Of a stretch of 64,000 nucleotides of DNA, positions 1 to 8,098 are shown piece by piece (position 1 is the first letter of the stretch; each line of letters opens with the position of its first letter). Origin of the DNA: an uncultured Bacteroidales bacterium (GTDB taxonomy: Bacteria; Bacteroidota; Bacteroidia; Bacteroidales; UBA932); contig CAMXAU010000001.1 in the NCBI GenBank assembly GCA_947179325.1, forward strand, positions 1 to 64,000, in the 5' to 3' direction. Position numbers and translations under genes: made by a program. Under the pieces are notes generated by a model. It was not told the DNA's origin, searched no databases, and worked only from the letters and a program-made list of their open reading frames with translations.

Positions 1-288
1 ACGCACCACGATGATTGCGGTGCGTCCGGCGACCGCCTGCCCGACGGGCTGCAACCCGACGACAGAACAGTCCAGTGCCGTCGCAGGAGACCATGTCAGA
101 GACCATCCTACTTCGGCATCCGAGATTGCGCCGTTTGTCTTGTCCTGCATGTCGATGACGGACGCTCCTGCAACCGGCTGGCCGGTCTTGTCCGTTATTG
201 TCCCGACTACTGCTGCTTTCTGTGCGTATGCGTGGCTGCACATTATGAATGCGGCTGCAATGCACAATAAATGTCGCAGATTTTTCAT
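1..288 (-). CDS. SusC-like TonB-dependent receptor, N-terminal part (cut by window edge)
   Basis: The frame opens with ATG at 286-288 and stays open for 96 codons to the window edge. The product begins MKNLRHLLCIAAAFIMC, a signal peptide ending near AYAQ, followed by a CarboxypepD_reg-like domain (GTITDKTGQPVAGASV, then TNGAISDA). This is the standard N-terminus of SusC/RagA outer-membrane receptors that import oligomeric nutrients with a SusD lipoprotein. Plug and barrel lie outside the window, so the SusC assignment rests on the N-terminal domain and context. The DUF6377-type regulator immediately upstream on the same strand is the usual neighbour of such loci. A few residues in the domain differ from the common pattern (EVGW where a DG is usual). 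I see no stop or frameshift. Confidence 0.75.
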   Translation of the reverse strand, partial: MKNLRHLLCIAAAFIMCSHAYAQKAAVVGTITDKTGQPVAGASVIDMQDKTNGAISDAEVGWSLTWSPATALDCSVVGLQPVGQAVAGRTAIIVVR

Positions 289-323
289 TGAGTTTGTTTT
301 TAGTTGTTATTAATGTTTCAGGA

Positions 324-354
324 CAAAGTAAAAGATTCTTCATCGCGTTTTCAA
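324..354 (-). promoter_or_regulatory. Candidate promoter of the SusC-like gene
   Basis: On the minus strand a TTG (352-354) is followed after 21 bp by TACTTTG (324-330). This resembles the Bacteroides -33/-7 pattern (TTG, 19-21 bp, TAnnTTTG), with a seven-base rather than eight-base -7 box. The box sits 35 nt before the start codon at 288. This is pattern matching only. Confidence 0.4.
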
Positions 355-391
355 CCGTCAGTAGTGAATTAGTAGTGCAACAGACGGTGAA

Positions 392-418
392 CTGATTATC
401 TAATAAACTGATAATCAG
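392..418. repeat. 9-bp perfect inverted repeat in the SusC promoter region
   Basis: CTGATTATC (392-400) and GATAATCAG (410-418) form a perfect 9-bp dyad with a 9-bp spacer. It lies about 40 bp upstream of the candidate -33 box and just after the regulator's stop codon. It has no T-run, so it is a poor terminator. The two half-sites are about 18 bp apart centre to centre, which fits a dimeric activator or repressor site for the SusC-like gene. That role is inferred. Confidence 0.4.
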
Positions 419-463
419 CGGCAATTTTAAATGAAGACCTTTTGTATTTAGTAGCTGTGAATT

Positions 464-2119
464 CTATTTCCTGCGCTCCTGAATGCCGATTTTCATGATT
501 TGTTTCTCGAAATCTTCACGGTTGTTCAGGGCTGCATTGCGCATTTTTACTCTGTAGTTGTAAACCGTGGATACGCTTCTGCGGAGAAAACCTGCAATCT
601 TTACAGAGTCATGGACACCGAGTCTGATGAGGGCGAGAATTCTCAGTTCGGTAGTGAGTATTGCAGAATCGGATGATTTAAGCCTTATCCTTTTGTCCGG
701 CTGCATGAGTTCATTGAGCTGCTCCACAAAGTCAGGGAAGAGATGGAGGAATGTGGCATCGAACTGTGCGTAGAATTCTTCGAGTTCCTCTTCGATGAAT
801 GATGTGGATTTGAGTTCTTTTCTAAGCTCGTCCACTCCGGCTGTCTTGGCAATCCTTCCCAACTGCATGCGATATCTGTCGAGGCGTCCGATATAGTCTG
901 AGCAGAGGTCGATGTATCTCCCGAGATAGGTTTCTTTTATGTCACTGGCTTCCTGCAGGCGGTCTATGTATTTTTCGAGTTCTATGTTGAGTTTATGAAG
1001 TTCTCCGTTGGCCTTTCTGGTCTCATGTTCGGCATCTGCGATTTTCTGTCTGTCGGTGACCATTATAATTGAGGCGGCGACAAGCAGGAGGAAAAGTACG
1101 CTGATTCCCGCCAGGGCAATCTGCAGATTCTGCCTGCTGAGTTTCATCTGTCTGTTGTATGAGTCTGATATTATGGGCAGGAATTCGTTGATTGACTGTA
1201 TGTTTATACGGGCGTTGGCCGCCATGGCATCATTCACGGAGATTGTGATGTATCTGTAGGCCCTTTTGATGTCACCGGCCTCATAGAGCAAGGCGGCAAG
1301 CTCATGCAGGGACATGTATTCATGCACAGGGGTCTTTATGTCATTGATTGCACTTCTGGCATACCAAAGCATGGCTTTGTCATTGTCGGAACATCTTCTG
1401 TAGGCTCTGGCTATTGAATAGCTCAGGACAGCACGGATGTGTGTGTCGGATTCTTCGGCTCCGTATCTTTCAAGAAGCTCGCTCAGAGCCTCTTCTGCCC
1501 TGCCGGATTCATACAGCATCTCGGAGTGGACGAACAGCTTGGCTATGTCATCGTTTCCGAGGCTTCCGTACAGCCTGTCCCTGTATTCTTGCTTGAGGCT
1601 AAGGTACTTTTTTCTGAGAAGAGGGTCATCGCACACTTTTTCCATGCCGTCATAAAGCGCATGATAGATATGGAGATATCTGGGAATTTCAGGCCAGTCA
1701 AGCCCGTCATAATCCGTTTCTTCCAGGATATCAATAACTTCTGCGTACATTCCGGACATGACGTACCGGTCCGCGAGGTCAAGCACCGCATCATTTGTGC
1801 AGTTCGTAATTGCCCCGGCGCATGCCAGGTTCAGTTTTGTGTTTGCATAGAAGATTGCGGAGTCTATGTTATACTGATAGAATTCCTGGTAGAGTCTGTC
1901 AAGTATTTCATAGTGGCTCTGAGGAGAAGAGACAGATGTCATCTTGGACTTGATGTCCCGTATGTGCGCCTCTTTCTGTTTTTCGTATGTTTCTTTGGCC
2001 GCGATTGTCCGGTCCAGCTCCCGCAATGATTCGAGTACATCATGGGAATATTCTCCTTTCGGTGCGCATCCTGCCGCCAAGAGCATGATGACTGCCGCGT
2101 ATGTGTGCAAATGTCTCAT
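464..2119 (-). CDS. DUF6377-type membrane-anchored transcriptional regulator with TPRs
   Basis: This 551-residue protein begins with a lipoprotein-like signal (AVIMLLAAGC). A helical, TPR-like region fills roughly residues 30-320. A single membrane segment near 330-355 (LQIALAGISVLFLLLVAASIIM) is followed by a coiled coil, then a C-terminal part containing a LuxR-like helix-turn-helix (TTELRILALIRLGV, then VSTVYNYRVKMRNAA). The order and wording match the Bacteroidota DUF6377 family, which commonly flanks SusC/SusD loci. It lies upstream of and co-directional with the SusC-like gene (175 bp gap), so it probably controls that gene from the membrane. The family name is from memory. The TPR, membrane and HTH layout is visible in the sequence. 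Confidence 0.75.
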   Translation of the reverse strand: MRHLHTYAAVIMLLAAGCAPKGEYSHDVLESLRELDRTIAAKETYEKQKEAHIRDIKSKMTSVSSPQSHYEILDRLYQEFYQYNIDSAIFYANTKLNLACAGAITNCTNDAVLDLADRYVMSGMYAEVIDILEETDYDGLDWPEIPRYLHIYHALYDGMEKVCDDPLLRKKYLSLKQEYRDRLYGSLGNDDIAKLFVHSEMLYESGRAEEALSELLERYGAEESDTHIRAVLSYSIARAYRRCSDNDKAMLWYARSAINDIKTPVHEYMSLHELAALLYEAGDIKRAYRYITISVNDAMAANARINIQSINEFLPIISDSYNRQMKLSRQNLQIALAGISVLFLLLVAASIIMVTDRQKIADAEHETRKANGELHKLNIELEKYIDRLQEASDIKETYLGRYIDLCSDYIGRLDRYRMQLGRIAKTAGVDELRKELKSTSFIEEELEEFYAQFDATFLHLFPDFVEQLNELMQPDKRIRLKSSDSAILTTELRILALIRLGVHDSVKIAGFLRRSVSTVYNYRVKMRNAALNNREDFEKQIMKIGIQERRK

Positions 2120-2138
2120 TCCTTTTTTCTTATGTGGT

Positions 2139-2372
2139 CAGATGTGTCAGGGTTGGTACTATGGTCAAGGTATTTGGTCAAGGTCTGTGGTCAGGTTCCT
2201 GGTTGGTCGTGCAGTTGGCTGAATGGTTGGTTCTGTGGTTGGGATATGGTAGGGATATCGTTGGGTGTATGGGTAGTCATATGATTGGTCGTATGGTCTT
2301 GATTTTCAGTAAGATTGCGTGATCTGGTTGTGGTTAAGGTGTGGTTGGGTACTGGTTAGGTTACGGTTGAGC
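2139..2372. repeat. G/T-rich tract with about 24 GGT triplets
   Basis: From about 2139 to 2372 the plus strand is strongly G/T-rich and carries degenerate TGGTT/TGGTC words. I counted 24 GGT and no ACC between 2161 and 2370. The minus strand, which is the leader side of the regulator starting at 2119, is accordingly A/C-rich and would give an unstructured 5' region. Short plus-strand frames here look like low-complexity by-products. I see no gene. The tract may be a decayed simple repeat or an extended leader. Confidence 0.45.
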
Positions 2373-2685
2373 GGCAGGCAACAAAATACCGTATACCATG
2401 GTAATGCGGCCAGCCAGGCCTCTCGATGCCAGTCGCAAAATTGAAAATATTTTTCTGGAAAACCAATATTTTTCCCGAGAATCAGGCTATGCGTGGTTTG
2501 TTGGGCAGGGGCATGTTATGAAGGAACAGGAAGTGGGAGAGATTGGGTGAGGAAGCGTGTGACTATGTCGTGTGGGGTGATAATGTGCAATTGTGCAGAA
2601 CCAGGATGTGAGGGGTTTGTTGGGCACGGTGAGGATGTGCAGAACCATGTGCAGCACTTTCATCCCCTTGAATTTTCAGCAGAAA
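2373..2685. other. Non-coding spacer with degenerate direct duplications
   Basis: No convincing gene lies here. A 10-bp palindrome TACCATGGTA occurs near 2393-2402. The words TTTGTTGGGCA and GTGCAGAACCA each occur twice between about 2498 and 2650, suggesting a decayed local duplication just ahead of the palindrome array. Confidence 0.35.
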
Positions 2686-3032
2686 GTGTGCGCGTTGTAA
2701 TTTTTTTAGCACAACGAGCACACATAAAAATCACAAAAAACTCAAAGTCAACAACTTACCGACAAACAATGTGCGCGTTGTCCATAAAAGTATTACAACG
2801 AGCACACCCAATACCACTAAACAATTGATATCAAACACATTGCATTTCACACATGTGCGCGTTGTCACTAAAAATATCACAACGCGCACGCCAAATACCA
2901 CTAAATCACTGATATTAAACACATTACATTTCACACTTGTGCGCGTTGTCATCAAAAATATCACAACGCGCACACCCATTATCACTAAATCATTGACATT
3001 AAGCACGTTACGTTTCACACATGTGCGCGTTG
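2686..3032. repeat. Tandem 84-bp palindrome array next to a RAYT-like transposase gene
   Basis: The left arm GTGCGCGTTGT starts at 2688, 2771, 2855, 2939 and 3023, a period of 83, 84, 84 and 84 bp. In the first four units it is matched by a right arm ACAACGCGCAC or ACAACGAGCAC (2711-2721, 2795-2805, 2879-2889, 2963-2973) across a 12-13 bp loop. The fifth unit has only a left half. The linker between palindromes is also conserved (CACTAAA and TTTCACAC blocks), so the unit is not a CRISPR repeat-spacer. The array ends about 100 bp before a Y1/HUH transposase-like gene. That is the arrangement expected for REP-type palindromes and their RAYT, although I do not see the GTAG guide tetranucleotide of enterobacterial REPs. 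Confidence 0.8.
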
Positions 3033-3074
3033 CATTTAAATCTGTTTAAATTTTGACATAATTATGTGAATTTG

Positions 3075-3106
3075 TTTTGACAGATTGGAATAATATTGCT
3101 AATTTG
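3075..3106 (+). promoter_or_regulatory. Candidate promoter of the RAYT-like gene
   Basis: TTTTG (3075-3079) and TAATTTG (3100-3106) are separated by 20 bp, close to the Bacteroides -33/-7 pattern. The -7 box is 22 bp before the ATG at 3129 and downstream of the last half-palindrome. Confidence 0.4.
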
Positions 3107-3128
3107 CAGCAGTTCTTTAATTTGACAA

Positions 3129-4076
3129 ATGGTTATGAGGGGAGGAAATCAGTGCGGATCCGCATATTGCGGAAGTCATAAAATTCATGTTTATCATATC
3201 TGTACCAAAGGTCTGGAGAGCGGATTATTGTTTCATGATGCAGAAGATTACCAGGCGGCAGTGAACCTTATTGCAATCCTGTCCTACGTTCAGGAAATAA
3301 ATGTCTTTGCATATTGCCTGATGACTAATCACATTCATGTCGTGGCCGGAGCTCAAAACAGAAACTCTGCCGAGATGTTCGGTGCCATCTTCAAGAAAGA
3401 GTATTCACAACATTATACCAGACGTTATGGCAAATCCAAAGTTTTCAAAAGCATCACCCTGACAGTAAAGGAGCTGTCAGACAGTAATTACATCAGGAAC
3501 TGTATTGCTTATGTTTTGCGTAATCCTGTAGACGGGGGTCTGGTCAAGGCCGCTGAGAAATACGAATGGTCCAGTATGCCATGTTACTTTTCAGATGGCT
3601 CAGGAGGGACAGGAATTCCGTTGTCAGCAATGGGAGTACGCAACATCAGGAATGCCCTGAGGACACGTCGTGACATAAAGGATTGCGGCAAGCTGGCTTT
3701 TGACGGGACAAGCGGTGTCGTTCCAAGGTCCTTTGTGGAATATGGGTTTGTGGAGAGCCTGTTCAACAATTCCGTCGTCAATTTCTGCCTGAGCATCTCC
3801 AAAGTTGATTCAGCACAAATGGAATACGATCTGGCAATAAGGCCACATATCCGCTATAATGATTATGAACTTCTTGCCCGAATCGACATGATAATCAAAA
3901 AATGGTTTGATGCTGACAATATCCGTATGCTGACAATGAGACAGAAGTGCAAGATGGCCGGCTATATGTCCAGATATTGCAATGCCGGCATACCACAGAT
4001 TTCCAGAATTTTAGGACTTGAACGCAATTTAGTAGGCGAAATTCTTGGCAGGGAAAATACCGGACTCCCCGATTAG
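3129..4076 (+). CDS. RAYT-like Y1 (HUH) transposase with C-terminal HTH
   Basis: This 315-residue protein matches the REP-associated tyrosine transposase / IS200-like Y1 family. It has AYCLMTNHIHVV with the HUH pair H68 and H70, and CIAYVLRNPVDGG, whose Tyr128 is the likely nucleophile, followed by the family-typical EYEWSS-like block. Such enzymes nick and rejoin single-stranded DNA at palindromic REP elements and are usually domesticated, single-copy genes. After residue 160 there is a long extension. Its last 60 residues (MRQKCKMAGYMSRY, then IPQISRILGLERNLV) look like a DnaA- or Trp-repressor-type helix-turn-helix, probably for repeat recognition. An array of palindromes lies directly upstream. 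I assign the family with good confidence; whether it acts on this array is inference. Confidence 0.85.
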   Translation: MVMRGGNQCGSAYCGSHKIHVYHICTKGLESGLLFHDAEDYQAAVNLIAILSYVQEINVFAYCLMTNHIHVVAGAQNRNSAEMFGAIFKKEYSQHYTRRYGKSKVFKSITLTVKELSDSNYIRNCIAYVLRNPVDGGLVKAAEKYEWSSMPCYFSDGSGGTGIPLSAMGVRNIRNALRTRRDIKDCGKLAFDGTSGVVPRSFVEYGFVESLFNNSVVNFCLSISKVDSAQMEYDLAIRPHIRYNDYELLARIDMIIKKWFDADNIRMLTMRQKCKMAGYMSRYCNAGIPQISRILGLERNLVGEILGRENTGLPD

Positions 4077-4394
4077 CCCTCCCAATACCGGCAGAAGCCT
4101 GTTATCCACAACGTAAAAACAAAAAGTACTCCTCCAATCCTCGCATACATTTGCCCAAACATCGGAACAACAACTAAGGGCATAAACAAGAGAACAACAA
4201 TTGCCATGCAAATATAAGCACGACTCCATACAGCGAATGCCACCAAAAGGACAGGGCATCATCGGTATCAAGACAGAGACTTCTCAAACAGTTTCAGCGG
4301 AGAGCAAGAACATTGAAATTCATGGCAAACAGTTACTTGCCACAGCATCGGTGTAATATTATCCGTTTGAAACACGTTATTACGACAACTATAA
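4077..4394. other. Intergenic region without recognised features
   Basis: This 318-bp stretch lies between two convergent genes. One perfect DnaA-box-like nonamer (4102-4110) is present, but it is alone. I see no palindrome copy from the upstream array, no strong terminator and no credible gene. Confidence 0.4.
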
Positions 4395-4877
4395 TCAGCG
4401 TTGTTTCAACTCATTATATGGTGGCCACATACAAACATCCATCATGTCTTCAGTAGGAGGATATGCTATTCGCCAGTTGAGACGATTCAAATCATCTTTT
4501 GTCAAGTCATACCTTTGCAAAACAAGATTATCACGGCTTATAACAGACCATTCATTCTCTGAAACTATCTTGCTCTCAAAGAAAAATAAACGAACCGTGT
4601 CCGTTGAAGCAAGGGCATCAGACCAATCATAACTCTCACATAAAATATGCAGATATGGACTGCTCATCAAATTTTCTGCAGGCGCAAGTCGTTCTAAAAC
4701 AGGTTGAGATGCAGGCAGAAGCGTATTGCAATTCGGATATGCACCATACACATATAACTCCTCCATGGTATCATTACGTGCAAATATTCCATATCTGGTA
4801 TGGACTATACGCTCCCAAAAATCACGGCATCCTGCAAAAACAAGCAAACTGCCAAAAAGCAAAATAATTTTTTTCAT
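4395..4877 (-). CDS. Small lipoprotein of unknown function
   Basis: This gene encodes about 160 residues starting MKKIILLFGSLLVFAGC, a clear lipoprotein signal with the lipidated Cys near residue 17. I chose the ATG at 4875-4877 over one four codons upstream because it starts the charged signal directly. The mature part is rich in aromatic residues and ends KQR. I recognise no domain. It is co-directional with folA but separated by 35 bp, and its base use is more A/T-rich than its neighbours. A short envelope protein specific to this lineage is the likeliest reading. Confidence 0.6.
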   Translation of the reverse strand: MKKIILLFGSLLVFAGCRDFWERIVHTRYGIFARNDTMEELYVYGAYPNCNTLLPASQPVLERLAPAENLMSSPYLHILCESYDWSDALASTDTVRLFFFESKIVSENEWSVISRDNLVLQRYDLTKDDLNRLNWRIAYPPTEDMMDVCMWPPYNELKQR

Positions 4878-4912
4878 AACAATGTACAAGCAATGTTACT
4901 CCCAAATACCAA

Positions 4913-5533
4913 TCAAGGCTTCCGGTCATACACCACAAACTCGAACCCGTACCCGGTGCTCTGGTCCGTCTGCAATTCAGAGCGTGAGATTTCGCGCCAC
5001 ACGGATGCGTCCACTTCGGGGAAAAACGTGTCGGCTGCCTCAATGGAGACATGCACCTCAGTGATATAAAGCTTGTCTGCAACATCCATGGCCTGCCTGT
5101 AGATTTCACCGCCTCCTATCACAAAGCAACCGGCATCCTCCCCTTCTGCTGCGCACGCTCCGGAAGCACACTGTCCGGAAAGTACATCTGAAGCTCCAGT
5201 TTTCACAAATGCCGGCTCGGCCAGTCCACGCACGGCAGGCATCCCGGCCATCATAAAGGCCTCTTCCAGCGAACCGGCGACAAGAACCCCGTCAGGAAAA
5301 GGCACAGAAGCACCGTCCGGACCTATCATGCAGCCACTTCGTGTCACCACTATGTTTGTCCTCTTCGGAAGCGGCCTTCCGATTGACTCGAATGTCTTGC
5401 GTCCCATGATGACAGGACTCCCGAGAGTCACTTTCTTGAAATACTTAAGATCCTCCGGAATATGCCAGAGCAGACTGTTGTCCCTGCCTATGGCCCCGTT
5501 GTCAGCTACCGCTACTATGATGTTCTTTTTCAT
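4913..5533 (-). CDS. folA: Dihydrofolate reductase with an internal insertion
   Basis: This gene reduces dihydrofolate to tetrahydrofolate with NADPH, regenerating the cofactor consumed by ThyA. Family motifs are [15 protein letters not shown] at the start, LLWHIPEDL with catalytic Asp28, [16 protein letters not shown], and [13 protein letters not shown] for NADPH binding. I start it at the ATG at 5533 (206 residues) because family members begin right at this strand; an ATG six codons upstream (5551) is possible. The usual length is about 160. The excess is a stretch of roughly 40 residues (about 94-135) between the strand after LVAGSLEEA and the FVIGGGE motif, rich in Ala, Gly and Cys. It lies just downstream of thyA on the same strand. 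Confidence 0.92.
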   Translation of the reverse strand: MKKNIIVAVADNGAIGRDNSLLWHIPEDLKYFKKVTLGSPVIMGRKTFESIGRPLPKRTNIVVTRSGCMIGPDGASVPFPDGVLVAGSLEEAFMMAGMPAVRGLAEPAFVKTGASDVLSGQCASGACAAEGEDAGCFVIGGGEIYRQAMDVADKLYITEVHVSIEAADTFFPEVDASVWREISRSELQTDQSTGYGFEFVVYDRKP

Positions 5534-5744
5534 TCTGTCCATTGTTGACATATTTATTGATTGTCATTGTCCTGACTCTCCCGACCGTTATCCGCAGAAA
5601 CTCTCCACCAAATGACGTGACGTCAATTTTCACCATCACGCCACTATCACGCCACCCTCACGGTCTGGTCACCTGAATATGACAGTTATAAATCCGCCAT
5701 CCCCAGTCCATACAGGTTCTTCCATTCCCTGTTCACAGCACACC

Positions 5745-6539
5745 CTAAACCGCCACAGGAGCCTTGATTCCAGGCCAAGGGTCATAGCCCTCAAGCGTGA
5801 AATCCTCATACTTGAAATCGAATATGCTTTTCACATCCGGATTCAGTTTCATTACGGGAAGCTGGCGAGGCTCACGCGAAAGCTGCAACGCAACCTGCTC
5901 AAAATGATTGCGGTAAATATGCGTATCTCCGGTAGTATGGACGAACTCTCCCGGCTTCAAACCGCACACCTGGGCAATCATCATTGTCAGAAGCGCGTAC
6001 GAAGCAATGTTGAAAGGCACCCCAAGGAAGACATCAGCACTGCGCTGATACAGCTGGCAGGACAGTTTCCCGTCAGCCACATAGAACTGAAAAAGCGAAT
6101 GGCATGGAGGCAGGGCCATCTTGTTCACCTCGGCCACATTCCATGCAGACACTATCATCCTGCGCGAATCAGGATTCTTCCTTATGGTCTCTATGACATT
6201 GGAAAGCTGGTCTATAGTGCCTCCGTCCGGAGTCGGCCAGCTGCGCCACTGATGCCCGTAGACAGGCCCCAGGTCACCGTTCTCGTCTGCCCACTCATCC
6301 CAGATGGACACCCCGTGGTCTTTCAGATACTTTATATTCGTATCTCCCGAAATGAACCACAGAAGCTCATATATTATCGATTTCAGATGCACTTTCTTTG
6401 TGGTGAGCAGAGGAAAACCCTTGCTCAGGTCAAACCGCATCTGGTAACCGAATATGCTCTGCGTACCAGTGCCGGTACGGTCCTCCTTCATCACACCGTT
6501 CTCACGGATATGCCTCAATAGATCTAAGTACTGTTTCAT
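5745..6539 (-). CDS. thyA: Thymidylate synthase
   Basis: ThyA converts dUMP to dTMP using methylenetetrahydrofolate and yields dihydrofolate, which FolA recycles. Starting at the ATG at 6539 gives 264 residues beginning MKQYLDLL, the length and start of the classic bacterial enzyme; an in-frame ATG 17 codons upstream is less likely. Visible motifs are RTGTGT near 22-27, WELLWF-like [12 protein letters not shown], the active-site loop [13 protein letters not shown] with nucleophile Cys146, [18 protein letters not shown], and the C-terminal [11 protein letters not shown]. The gene sits between galM and folA on one strand. The 211-bp gap to folA shows no obvious signal. Confidence 0.97.
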   Translation of the reverse strand: MKQYLDLLRHIRENGVMKEDRTGTGTQSIFGYQMRFDLSKGFPLLTTKKVHLKSIIYELLWFISGDTNIKYLKDHGVSIWDEWADENGDLGPVYGHQWRSWPTPDGGTIDQLSNVIETIRKNPDSRRMIVSAWNVAEVNKMALPPCHSLFQFYVADGKLSCQLYQRSADVFLGVPFNIASYALLTMMIAQVCGLKPGEFVHTTGDTHIYRNHFEQVALQLSREPRQLPVMKLNPDVKSIFDFKYEDFTLEGYDPWPGIKAPVAV

Positions 6540-6643
6540 TATTGAACGTATTTCACCTGCAATTCTTTCCGCCTTGGCAAAACCGGACATAGACGGAAAC
6601 CCCGGGGAGTTATCTTAAAACAGATTCCGAATTACAGAAAGAA

Positions 6644-7696
6644 TTATTCCCTTACTCCGAATGCAAAGATTATAGCCTGTTCATACACCTCGCCAGGACG
6701 CAGCACAGGTGACGGATAGTCAGCCTTGTTCGGTGCATCAGGGAAATTCTGGCACTCGATGGCCACACCCTCATAGTCATTGTAGCTGCGTCCGCACTTG
6801 CCTTCAGGACAGCCTGCAAGCCAGTTTCCGGTATACACCTGCACACCGGGCTGTGTCGTAAGCACTTCAAGCGTCCTTCCGCTCTCAGGAGCATAAAGTA
6901 CCGCTGCACTTTGGATCTGGCCAGGCTCAGCACCGTCAATAACCCAGCAGTTATCATAGCCCTTTCCGTATTTCAGTGCAGGGAAATCTTCATTGATATC
7001 ACGTCCGACAGGCTTCTCAGTCACGAAATCCATAGGTGTACCGGCAACGGGCTGGCTCTCTCCTTCCGGTATAAGAGTCTCATCTGTAGGAAGATATTCC
7101 GAAGCATTAAGCCTCAGGACATGACCAAGGATATCCCCGTTCCCTTCACCGTTAAGATTGAAATATGCATGATTGGTAAGATTTACAATGGTAGGGGCAT
7201 CCGATTCGGCAGTAAGCGTAAGACGAAGTTCGTTGTCCTCACTCCACTCATAGCGTGCAACAGCCTTCAAGGCTCCAGGATATCCCATTTCACCGTCTTC
7301 CGCATAATACATGAACTCTACGCCGCCTTCATTCTCACGGCTGTCCCACACCTTGTTCTGGAAACCGTCAGGACCTCCGTGGAGATGGTTAGGACCATTG
7401 TTGACAGGCAGTTCATATTCCTTGCCGTCAAGCGTGAACTTGCCCAGGGCAATACGGTTCGCATATCTTCCAGGCACCTTTCCCGCGCACGGTCCGTCTC
7501 CGAAATAGCTTTCCGGAACAGGATATCCGAGCACTACATCAGCCAGCCTGCCGTCCTTGTCAGGCACGATGACAGACACTATGCCTGCACCGATATTTGA
7601 CAGCTGCACTGACGCACCCTTTGAATTTGTCAACGTATAGCGGAAGATTTCCTTTCCGCATCCTGTCTTACCCCAGAGTTCTTTTACGATTTCCAT
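6644..7696 (-). CDS. galM: Aldose 1-epimerase (galactose mutarotase)
   Basis: GalM interconverts the alpha and beta anomers of galactose or glucose and feeds the Leloir pathway. The 350-residue length is typical. Catalytic residues can be placed: His104/His106 in PNHLHGG, His176 in TNHAYFNL (general acid) and Glu314 in AIECQNFPDAPN (general base). GRYANRI and QPGVQVYTGN are also family signatures. No signal peptide is present, so it is cytoplasmic. Galactokinase lies 26 kb away in this window, not beside it, but both genes have a TAACTTTG -7 box. Confidence 0.95.
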   Translation of the reverse strand: MEIVKELWGKTGCGKEIFRYTLTNSKGASVQLSNIGAGIVSVIVPDKDGRLADVVLGYPVPESYFGDGPCAGKVPGRYANRIALGKFTLDGKEYELPVNNGPNHLHGGPDGFQNKVWDSRENEGGVEFMYYAEDGEMGYPGALKAVARYEWSEDNELRLTLTAESDAPTIVNLTNHAYFNLNGEGNGDILGHVLRLNASEYLPTDETLIPEGESQPVAGTPMDFVTEKPVGRDINEDFPALKYGKGYDNCWVIDGAEPGQIQSAAVLYAPESGRTLEVLTTQPGVQVYTGNWLAGCPEGKCGRSYNDYEGVAIECQNFPDAPNKADYPSPVLRPGEVYEQAIIFAFGVRE

Positions 7697-7800
7697 AATA
7701 TATTGATTTTTAAATTATTCAACTATCATTTGATTATGCCCCACAACACAGGGACAAAAATGTCTCCAAACCACTATGTCTGCAGCAGGCACAATCCTGA

Positions 7801-7832
7801 CAAAGTTAGAATTATTTTGCAGATATTCACAA
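7801..7832 (-). promoter_or_regulatory. Candidate promoter of galM
   Basis: On the minus strand TTG (7830-7832), a 21-bp spacer and TAACTTTG (7801-7808) match the Bacteroides promoter consensus. It implies a leader of about 100 nt before the start codon at 7696. The galK upstream region carries an identical -7 box. Confidence 0.5.
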
Positions 7833-8098
7833 CGGAGGGAACATGTATTTTGAAAAAAACAAATGATTCCAATTTAAACGAGTAATTTTACAATAAATTA
7901 TATCTCAATCACTTACAGACACAGCAACTGATAAATTGGTAACCATTTTTGAAGGTCAGATGCAGCAGAGTACAGCAGTATAGTGCACTGGAGGCGCGTT
8001 TTACTGAGTTATCCGTTTGACTTTTGAGAACACGGATAACTCTTTCCATATTTGCCGTGTCAATACGACAAAATGTAACAAAAATAAAACAGAAAGAG
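7833..8098. other. Divergent intergenic region with an 11-bp inverted repeat
   Basis: This spacer lies between galM and the nuclease gene. GAGTTATCCGT (8006-8016) and ACGGATAACTC (8032-8042) form a perfect 11-bp dyad with a 15-base loop, about 57 bp before the nuclease start. It is followed by TTTCC and a TTTG-type -7-like word (8045-8055). The dyad could be an operator, an RNA hairpin in the leader, or a trace of a mobile-element end. I see nothing else here. Confidence 0.4.

Noticed and set aside
1..288. Possible frameshift or decay in the SusC-like N-terminus
   Set aside because: Several residues are atypical, but the frame is open to the window edge and the domain pattern holds; the rest of the gene is outside the window.
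2686..3032. CRISPR array
   Set aside because: The whole 84-bp unit is conserved, not just a short repeat, and each unit holds an internal palindrome; no cas gene is present.
2731..3049. Repetitive open frames on both strands over the palindrome array
   Set aside because: They arise because the 84-bp period is a multiple of three; no signal, start context or family similarity supports them.
4102..4110. Perfect DnaA-box nonamer
   Set aside because: It is single, with no A/T-rich unwinding element, no other boxes and no dnaA or dnaN nearby, so an origin is not supported.
4029..4271. 80-codon minus-strand frame overlapping the RAYT 3' end
   Set aside because: It overlaps a confident gene, has no signal or domain, and is cysteine- and tryptophan-rich in the manner of chance frames.
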